Shown here: positions 1 to 4,471 of the stretch, in pieces
Position numbering within the stretch: position 1 is the stretch's first letter
Layout: each line of letters opens with the position of its first letter
Assembly (NCBI GenBank): GCA_018830605.1
Contig: JAHJRZ010000036.1
Location: 1 to 12,254 of the forward strand
DNA length: 12,254 nt
Origin: Patescibacteria group bacterium
Lineage (GTDB): Bacteria; Patescibacteriota; UBA1384; JAHJRZ01
Direction: 5' to 3'
Made by a program: the position numbers and the translations under genes
The notes under the pieces: model-generated
The model's input: the letters and a program-made list of their open reading frames with translations, nothing else
What the model was told of the DNA's origin: nothing
Databases searched by the model: none

Positions 1-19
1 AAGAAAGATTAAGAAAAAA

Positions 20-1318
20 TTAAGAATCTAAAAACGGCAAGATGACGATAAATTTAGTGCCTGAACCAACCTTACTTACTACTTTAATCTCCCCGCCGTG
101 GGCCCGGGCAATAAAGCGCGAGACCGCGAGCCCAATGCCGGAGCCGGCTCTCTTTTTATAGCGCTCTATCTCTTTGGCGCGGTAAAAACGGTCAAAGATA
201 AAAGGCAGATCGGCTCGGGCAATACCAATGCCTGTATCTACCACTTCTACTTCAACTCTGCTCTTTTTAATCTCAACTTTAAGAATTACCGAGCCCTGGT
301 ATTGATTATACTTGACCGCATTAGTCAAAATATTCAAAAACATCTCTTTAATCTTCTCTCGATCGCCAAGAAACTTAATTTTAGGGTTGTTCTTAATTAT
401 TACCTTGATTCTTTTTTCTCGAGCCAACCTTCTCATTATTACTAAAACCTCCATAATCATTTTGGAAAATTCAAAAAGCTTAATCTGTATCTTTTCTGGA
501 CGCGCGTCTTCATGAATTAAATTAATTAAATTCTCTAATTTATGAGAGACATTCTTCGTCTCCTCAACCACATCCTGCATCGCTTCGCGGTCCTCTTTAG
601 GAATCTGGTTTTTTTTGCGCTGCAATAACTCAATATTGCCCCGAATCACGGTTAAAGGAGTACGCAGTTCATGAGAGACATCAGCCACAAACTGCATTTT
701 AGAAGCGAGGACTCGGCGCACCCTCTCCTCTAAAATTTGATTAGTTTTGGCATTTTTGATGGCAATCGAAGCATTCTCGCTTAAATCTTTAAGCACTATT
801 TCATCAATTTTTTTGTATTTATCATAATCGCGCGAACTGACGATCAAGACGCCCACCACCCCCCGATCAATAATAATCGGCACCGCCAGTTCAGAGTGCG
901 CCCGCTTGCCCGAACCCCAAGCGACAAAAAAACGGTCTTTGTCCGTATTATTGCAAAGATAGAATTTTTTTGTCTTCAAAACATGCCCCACGATTCCACG
1001 CCAAGGACGGATGATTAAATCTTTTTTAACCATTTTAATGCCATAAGATTCGATCGCTCGAAGCTTTTGATTTTTTTTAAAAAAGATAACTCCGGCATTG
1101 CTATTAGTCAGATTAACCGCGCCCTTTAAAATAAGCCGAAGGATTTTTTTTACTCTGGCCTCGGAGTTGATGGTTTTAGCAATGCGCGATAAAAGAGAGA
1201 GCCGCTTATTATAAAGAAGAATCTCACTGCGCCTGGCCGCATTAACCCTCCTCAAAAAATCAACCAGATTAGTCCAAGGGTTTCTTTTAGAATTTAATGT
1301 TTTTAATCTTGTAGCCAT
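20..1318 (-). CDS. Cytosolic sensor histidine kinase with GAF domain (GAF-HisKA-HATPase_c)
   Basis: This 432-residue protein should autophosphorylate on histidine and pass the phosphate to the response regulator encoded just upstream. A GAF-type sensor domain spans roughly residues 43-190. The HisKA H-box follows (FVADVSHELRTPL, phospho-acceptor His216). The ATPase domain has an N-box around Asn333 (NILTNAVKYN), a G1 box DTGIGI (361-366), an F-box FDRFYR (375-380) and a G2 box GSGIGLAVS (392-400), so all catalytic motifs are intact. I see no transmembrane segment, so it is probably cytosolic and senses an internal or diffusible signal; the ligand cannot be read from sequence. The chosen ATG (1316-1318) makes it overlap the regulator by 32 nt. 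It is preceded by AGGGG only two bases away, and the next Met (residue 96) would remove part of the GAF domain. Tight overlap implies translational coupling. Confidence 0.93.
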   Translation of the reverse strand: MATRLKTLNSKRNPWTNLVDFLRRVNAARRSEILLYNKRLSLLSRIAKTINSEARVKKILRLILKGAVNLTNSNAGVIFFKKNQKLRAIESYGIKMVKKDLIIRPWRGIVGHVLKTKKFYLCNNTDKDRFFVAWGSGKRAHSELAVPIIIDRGVVGVLIVSSRDYDKYKKIDEIVLKDLSENASIAIKNAKTNQILEERVRRVLASKMQFVADVSHELRTPLTVIRGNIELLQRKKNQIPKEDREAMQDVVEETKNVSHKLENLINLIHEDARPEKIQIKLFEFSKMIMEVLVIMRRLAREKRIKVIIKNNPKIKFLGDREKIKEMFLNILTNAVKYNQYQGSVILKVEIKKSRVEVEVVDTGIGIARADLPFIFDRFYRAKEIERYKKRAGSGIGLAVSRFIARAHGGEIKVVSKVGSGTKFIVILPFLDS

Positions 1319-1964
1319 TTCCCCTGACCGTCTCTATCAATTTTATTTTATTTTGACCATCAATTTTTTTTCTCAAATTAGACAGATGCGCATCAATCAC
1401 ATTAGAGAGCGGATTAAAATTATACCCCCAAGTATGCTCGCCGATCATATTGCGGGTACAGACTTCTCCTTGGCGCCGCATTAAAAAATCTAAAATTTTG
1501 TATTCTTTGGCAGTCAAAGCAAGATTGTTTTTGCCGCGCCTGACCTCGTGGCTCTTGGGATCAAGGGAGAGATTTAAAATTTTTAATTTAGCAGTAATTA
1601 CTTTTTTGCCGCGGCGCAAGAGGGATCTGACCCGCGCCAAAAGCTCAGCAATGGAAAATGGCTTGGTCAGATAGTCATCCGCGCCAGCATCAAGCCCCTT
1701 AATCCTGTCTGCGACTTGAGTCTTGGCAGTCAGCATAATCAAAGGAGTATCTATCTTCATCTGGCGCAACTTCTGACAGACTTCGAAGCCATCAATACTC
1801 GGCAGCATTACATCTAAAATTATAAGATCATAATCGTTGATCTCCATCTTTTCGAGCGCCTCTTCTCCGGAAGAAGCAAGCTCGACCGTAAACTTCTCCA
1901 TCTCGAGCGCCCGCTTGATAAAGCTTGATATCTTTTTTTCATCCTCAACCACTAAGATAATCAT
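1287..1964 (-). CDS. OmpR/PhoB-family response regulator
   Basis: A 225-residue DNA-binding response regulator, normal length for the family. The receiver domain (1-118) has the acidic pocket Glu7-Asp8, phospho-acceptor Asp51 (LIILDVMLP), conserved Thr79 (IMLTAK) and Lys101 in the typical DAGADDYLTKPF signature. The C-terminal winged helix (about 133-222) contains LTAKEYKILDFLM and ends with the family's usual ETVRGNGYKI. It is the first gene of a two-gene unit with the histidine kinase, which overlaps its end. No convincing SD or promoter is visible upstream. Instead the 5' side holds tandem GC-rich hairpins (1982-2020) and another hairpin (2044-2065) that would lie in the leader. Target genes are unknown. 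Confidence 0.95.
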   Translation of the reverse strand: MIILVVEDEKKISSFIKRALEMEKFTVELASSGEEALEKMEINDYDLIILDVMLPSIDGFEVCQKLRQMKIDTPLIMLTAKTQVADRIKGLDAGADDYLTKPFSIAELLARVRSLLRRGKKVITAKLKILNLSLDPKSHEVRRGKNNLALTAKEYKILDFLMRRQGEVCTRNMIGEHTWGYNFNPLSNVIDAHLSNLRKKIDGQNKIKLIETVRGNGYKIKNIKF

Positions 1965-1981
1965 AATAAATTTTCAATTAT

Positions 1982-2020
1982 TCCCGACGGCAAGTCGGGA
2001 TCCCGACCTTCTCGTCGGGA
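1982..2020. repeat. Tandem pair of identical-arm hairpins
   Basis: Two consecutive 7-bp stem-loops share the same arms: TCCCGAC (1982-1988) with GTCGGGA (1994-2000), then TCCCGAC (2001-2007) with GTCGGGA (2014-2020). The loops are GGCAA and CTTCTC. They lie about 20 bp upstream of the response-regulator start. They look like a small palindromic repeat element; a role in the leader is possible but not shown. Confidence 0.7.
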
Positions 2021-2023
2021 CAA

Positions 2024-2258
2024 TCCTAATTTACAACCTGTCTCGCCTTATAGCAAGTTAAGGCGGATAAATTAGCGATTAATCAATAATCTAAGTTGCG
2101 ATTGGCAAGGCAAACATTTGATAAATTTGCCAACCTCTAACCATATAAAAACCTTAATTTTCAGGCAATTGCCAGATTTGTATGGTTTTTGAACCTGTTA
2201 AATTTTTTTAAAAAACAAAAAAGACCAAAAATTTTAAAATTAATTGCTAATTGAGAAT
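2024..2258. other. Non-coding AT-rich spacer with several inverted repeats
   Basis: I see no gene here. It contains a 7-bp hairpin CGCCTTA/TAAGGCG (2044-2050, 2059-2065), a 7-bp hairpin TTGGCAA/TTGCCAA (2102-2108, 2127-2133), and a larger inverted repeat AACCATA/TATGGTT (2139-2145, 2181-2187) centred on the palindrome GGCAATTGCC. The last could act as a weak terminator for the minus-strand Gmad2 gene, since AAAAACC/GGTTTTT arms overlap it, but the evidence is poor. Confidence 0.5.
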
Positions 2259-2783
2259 TTATTTAAGATAGACTGGCACTTGGATTGTATCCTGGACCGA
2301 GCCGTCCATGGCCGAGAGATCATAGGCCTCGATGGTAGCATAAGTTCCAGCATAAGAACTGTCATAAGTAAGAGTCGCGCTGTAGGGACTGCTCACTCCC
2401 ACATCAACCGCTTGGGCAGTGACTATTTCTTTTTTAATTTCTGTGCCGTCACAGGCGACTATCCGCACCAAAAAAGTAGCCTCAAAGACATTGGCTGTGC
2501 CGGAAAATGTAATCGGGCTTGATACTTGCGAATAATGGGCAAGATCAGCAATCGTGATATTGCCGGTGCCGCCATTGGGATTTTTAAGACAGTGGCTGGC
2601 TTTGATCTGCTCCGTGTCAGAGAGAGGGACGGCTGAAGTCTGGCGGGTAGATGTGGACGGCGATGGAGTCGGAGTCGTTTTGCTCTGTTTGCCGAGATAA
2701 TAAGCTGTGCCAACACCCGCTCCGCCGATTAAAATAATTACAATAACTACTACCACGATAATCCAAATAATCTTCTTATTCAT
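2259..2783 (-). CDS. Membrane-anchored protein with a Gmad2 immunoglobulin-like domain
   Basis: A 174-residue protein with a short cytoplasmic start (MNKK), one hydrophobic anchor (about residues 4-22), a Thr/Pro/Ser-rich spacer (33-57) and an extracellular domain. Residues about 84-173 match the Gmad2 Ig-like fold first described for sporulation/germination proteins: VSSPITFSGTANVFEATF, then a G-x-PYSATLTY-like strand, EAYDLSAMDGS and a final IQVPVYL strand. In this family the domain is thought to mediate extracytoplasmic binding; the ligand here is unknown. The start is firm: rc of 2789-2793 gives GGAGG five bases before ATG. It lies 15 nt downstream of the small membrane-protein gene, probably in the same transcript. 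A Cys65/Cys111 pair could form a disulfide (inference). Confidence 0.85.
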   Translation of the reverse strand: MNKKIIWIIVVVVIVIILIGGAGVGTAYYLGKQSKTTPTPSPSTSTRQTSAVPLSDTEQIKASHCLKNPNGGTGNITIADLAHYSQVSSPITFSGTANVFEATFLVRIVACDGTEIKKEIVTAQAVDVGVSSPYSATLTYDSSYAGTYATIEAYDLSAMDGSVQDTIQVPVYLK

Positions 2784-2798
2784 TCTTACCTCCTTCTT

Positions 2799-3119
2799 TT
2801 ATTTAGTTGATGTGGGTGTATTTGAAAAACTGGGAACAGGAATTTCGGTTCCATTGTCTAAGGACGGAGTCGATGGCCAATTATATCCCCCAAATCCGCG
2901 AAACATTGAACAGCCGGCAAAACCTAAAATTAAAACCACTAAAATAACGATTATCAAACAACAGCAACAGCCGCCAATGCCAATCCCCCACTTGGCCCCG
3001 CTCGACATACCTTTACTGCTTCCAGCTTCCGGCACGCCTGCTCGCCTCGCTGAGTCGAAGCGGGCCGGCGAGGCAGGCTCTCGGCTGGCAGCTAACTGCT
3101 TGTTTTTTTCTTCTGCCAT
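2799..3119 (-). CDS. Small cysteine-rich single-pass membrane protein, function unknown
   Basis: Taken from the ATG at 3117-3119 this is 106 residues (MAEEKNKQ...). I prefer this to the ATG 18 nt upstream because a TATAAT box lies at 3129-3134, so transcription should begin only two or three bases before this ATG. It has a hydrophilic N-terminus, a low-complexity Ala/Arg/Glu/Pro segment (10-37), and one transmembrane segment (about 46-69) opening with four consecutive Cys (51-54) and followed by Cys70 near the membrane edge. A short Pro/Ser/Thr-rich tail (79-106) follows. I recognise no family. The Cys cluster could be lipidated, bind metal or form disulfides, but nothing shows which. Codons 14-28 are made by a GC-rich palindrome (3036-3078). 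It is the first gene of the unit with the Gmad2 protein. Confidence 0.7.
   Translation of the reverse strand: MAEEKNKQLAASREPASPARFDSARRAGVPEAGSSKGMSSGAKWGIGIGGCCCCLIIVILVVLILGFAGCSMFRGFGGYNWPSTPSLDNGTEIPVPSFSNTPTSTK
3036..3078. repeat. GC-rich inverted repeat inside a coding sequence
   Basis: GCCTGC-TCGCC (3036-3046) pairs with GGCGA-g-GGCAGGC (3067-3078) with one bulged base, giving an 11-bp stem. It supplies residues 14-28 (Glu/Pro/Ala/Ser/Arg-rich) of the small membrane protein and is more GC-rich than the rest of that gene. It may be a palindromic element tolerated as a linker. Confidence 0.6.
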
Positions 3120-3128
3120 GATGATTCT

Positions 3129-3157
3129 ATTATACATTATTGATTATTTTGAAGCAA
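3129..3157 (-). promoter_or_regulatory. Sigma-70-type promoter for the small membrane-protein unit
   Basis: On the minus strand TTGCTT (3152-3157) and TATAAT (3129-3134) are separated by 17 bp. The expected start lies about 2-3 nt before the ATG at 3117-3119, implying a nearly leaderless mRNA. Confidence 0.65.
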
Positions 3158-3172
3158 AGATTGTTTTTATTG

Positions 3173-3243
3173 TTCGAGCGAAGTCGAGAACCATATCATG
3201 ATAACTTCTCGACTCGTCCCACCATCGGCGGGACTCGCTCGAA
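3173..3243. repeat. Nested inverted repeat (cruciform-like element)
   Basis: TTCGAGCGA and GTCGAGAA (3173-3190) pair with TTCTCGAC (3206-3213) and TCGCTCGAA (3235-3243). The short palindrome TATCATGATA sits at the centre (3194-3203), and a side hairpin GTCCC/GGGAC (3216-3220, 3230-3234) is inserted in one arm. The result is a three-way-junction-like palindrome of 71 bp with no coding content. It may be a small non-autonomous repeat. Confidence 0.6.
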
Positions 3244-3318
3244 GAGTAAAATTTAGTTTTTGCATAACGCTTGTAATTAGTAATATTTAGTAAGTAATTA
3301 GTAAATACTGCCCAACTA

Positions 3319-3347
3319 TTGACAAAAAAATGATTATGCTATATAAT
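3319..3347 (+). promoter_or_regulatory. Perfect consensus sigma-70 promoter of the GC-rich RNA unit
   Basis: TTGACA (3319-3324) and TATAAT (3342-3347) are both exact consensus, with an optimal 17-bp spacer. The predicted start is about 3354. Such a strong promoter fits an abundant RNA. Confidence 0.88.
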
Positions 3348-3353
3348 GGCTAT

Positions 3354-3791
3354 AGTTCAGATTCAGATAGATATCGTAAGAAACCAGACGTTGACGTTGA
3401 CGTTGTCGTGTAAGCCGTAGACGCAAAATCTCGACGAGGGAGGAATGTCGTATGCGCAGGTCCGATGGCAACCGCCGGCCAGCCCCAACCACTTCACCGC
3501 GGGCGACCGGCACATCGATTGCATCTTCGCGGACCACTACAGCGCACCGGCGGCGTTCGCCTAGTCCCGCCCGTAAGGGCCCCGGCGACGCCGCAACCTG
3601 CGGACATATAATCCGCAGAAATCCACACCCCGAGAGGGAATGCATGCACAGACACACAGCTACAGCAAAGTAGTACCCAGCGCCGGCTACGAGCCTGACT
3701 TTCATCCAACACACGAAAGGCTCAAGCCAAAGCACTATCCCGCCTGGCGGGTCTCACTCAATTCATCGAGACCCTCAGGCGGCTTTTTTTT
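3354..3791 (+). ncRNA. Candidate structured non-coding RNA, about 440 nt, unidentified
   Basis: This GC-rich block sits in an AT-rich region between a perfect promoter and a strong terminator. It holds many helices. CCGCCGG (3472-3478) pairs with CCGGCGG (3547-3553) and encloses CCGCG/CGCGG (3497-3501, 3528-3532). GCCC-GTAA-GGGC (3569-3580) is a stem capped by a GNRA-type loop. CGGC/GCCG (3583-3593) follows, then a perfect 7-bp hairpin CTGCGGA/TCCGCAG (3598-3618). Last is CTTTC/GAAAG stacked on GAGC/GCTC (3691-3723). I looked for tmRNA, 6S, SRP and RNase P features and found none. An alternative is a 73-codon reading frame from ATG 3452, with GGAGG eight bases upstream and stop at 3671-3673; its Arg/Thr/Pro/His-rich product looks like a by-product of GC-rich RNA, but I cannot exclude it. 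Confidence 0.6.
3740..3791 (+). terminator. Strong Rho-independent terminator
   Basis: CCGCCTG (3740-3746) and GGGTCTC (3749-3755) pair with GAGACCC (3768-3774) and CAGGCGG (3776-3782). The 14-bp stem with small internal offsets and a 12-nt loop is followed by eight T (3784-3791). It ends the GC-rich RNA unit. Confidence 0.92.
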
Positions 3792-3805
3792 ATTAAAACA
3801 TTAAA

Positions 3806-3838
3806 ACAAACAAAAACTTCGCATTTTTATACGAAGTT
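3806..3838 (-). terminator. Rho-independent terminator downstream of tRNA-Gln
   Basis: On the minus strand a perfect 7-bp stem AACTTCG/CGAAGTT (arms 3832-3838 and 3815-3821) with a 10-nt loop is followed by a T-rich run. It starts two bases after the tRNA discriminator position. Confidence 0.82.
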
Positions 3839-3839
3839 C

Positions 3840-3908
3840 TGCCGAGCAGGGATTCGAACCCCAACTTCCAGGACCAAAACCTGGCGTCCTGCCATTAGAC
3901 GACTCGGC
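3840..3908 (-). tRNA. tRNA-Gln, anticodon TTG
   Basis: The minus strand folds as a cloverleaf. The acceptor is GCCGAGT/GCTCGGC. The D arm has GTCT...AGGAC with a short loop. The anticodon stem CCAGG/CCTGG holds loop TTTTGGT (anticodon TTG). The T arm contains GGTTCGAATCC. The discriminator read from the sequence is A. No CCA is encoded, so the 3' CCA must be added enzymatically. It is followed at once by a terminator and converges with the GC-rich RNA unit on the other strand. Its promoter is not obvious; it could be served by read-through from rnpB. Confidence 0.95.
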
Positions 3909-3941
3909 AACAAATCAATTTTAATTACCAATTCCCAATTT

Positions 3942-3972
3942 ATCTCGCGAAGCGAGATCTGGCTCCGCCAGA
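3942..3972. repeat. Two tandem short hairpins
   Basis: ATCTCGC-GAA-GCGAGAT (3942-3958) is followed directly by TCTGGC-TCC-GCCAGA (3958-3972). Both are perfect stems with triloops, set in an AT-rich spacer between tRNA-Gln and rnpB. Probably a small palindromic repeat. Confidence 0.65.
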
Positions 3973-4002
3973 CAATTACAATTTACAATAAAATAACAAA
4001 TA

Positions 4003-4037
4003 ATTAAAGACCCCGCACAGCTTTAGCTTTGCGGGGT
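4003..4037 (-). terminator. Rho-independent terminator of rnpB
   Basis: On the minus strand an 8-bp stem ACCCCGCA/TGCGGGGT (arms 4030-4037 and 4010-4017) is followed by CTTTAATTA. It lies immediately after the P1 helix of rnpB. Confidence 0.8.
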
Positions 4038-4039
4038 TT

Positions 4040-4436
4040 GCCTCAAGTGGTCAATAAGCCGAGTTCTGTCCCGCCTCAATGCCCAAAGGGCTTTGGGCGG
4101 GGATATCTATCTATCTAGGCCCAATGTTGCCATCGGACTCATGCAGAAGGACCATACTCACTGGGTCGAGCCGACCCTTCCATGTGGTGTGATTTTGGCC
4201 TACCTTCTTTGCACCGGACAGGGTTTACAACTCCGATCCGTCACCGCATCGGAGAGAGGTTAATTAAGCCTCACATTTCACCTTGGCACTCATGCAAAGC
4301 ATAAGTCAGCCGTATAGTTTCTGTTGCACTTTCCCTAGGGTTGCCCCCGGTTTCCGTTAGAAACTGTCCTGCTATGCGGTGCTCGGACTTTCCTCTCCGA
4401 CGATATGTCGGAGCAGATATCTTTTCCACTCAAGGC
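4040..4436 (-). ncRNA. rnpB: RNase P RNA, bacterial type A
   Basis: This is the catalytic RNA that trims the 5' leaders of pre-tRNAs. On the minus strand the hallmark AGGAAAGTCCGAGC lies near the 5' end (about 4380-4393). GTGCAACAGAAA and GGTGAAA segments follow in the usual order, and the universal ACAGAACTCGGCTTA (about 4056-4070) lies near the 3' end. The ends were set by the P1 helix: GCCTTGAGTGG (4426-4436) pairs with CCACTTGAGGC (4040-4050) over 11 bp with wobbles. The roughly 397-nt length is normal. It has its own consensus promoter directly behind uvrA and its own terminator. Confidence 0.96.
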
Positions 4437-4442
4437 AATAAT

Positions 4443-4470
4443 ATTATATCAAATGATAACAATTTGTCAA
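4443..4470 (-). promoter_or_regulatory. Consensus promoter of rnpB
   Basis: On the minus strand TTGACA (4465-4470) and TATAAT (4443-4448) are exact consensus with a 16-bp spacer. Transcription would start at the P1 helix, near 4436. The -35 box begins one base past the uvrA stop codon. Confidence 0.88.
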
Positions 4471-4471
4471 A

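Noticed and set aside
3334..3735. 133-codon minus-strand frame opposite the GC-rich RNA
   Set aside because: It runs against a perfect promoter and terminator and across several helices, has no SD, and its composition is not protein-like.
3354..3791. tmRNA (ssrA) as the identity of the GC-rich RNA
   Set aside because: No tRNA-like acceptor/T-arm with GGTTCGA, no CCA end and no tag frame ending in Ala-Ala-stop could be found.
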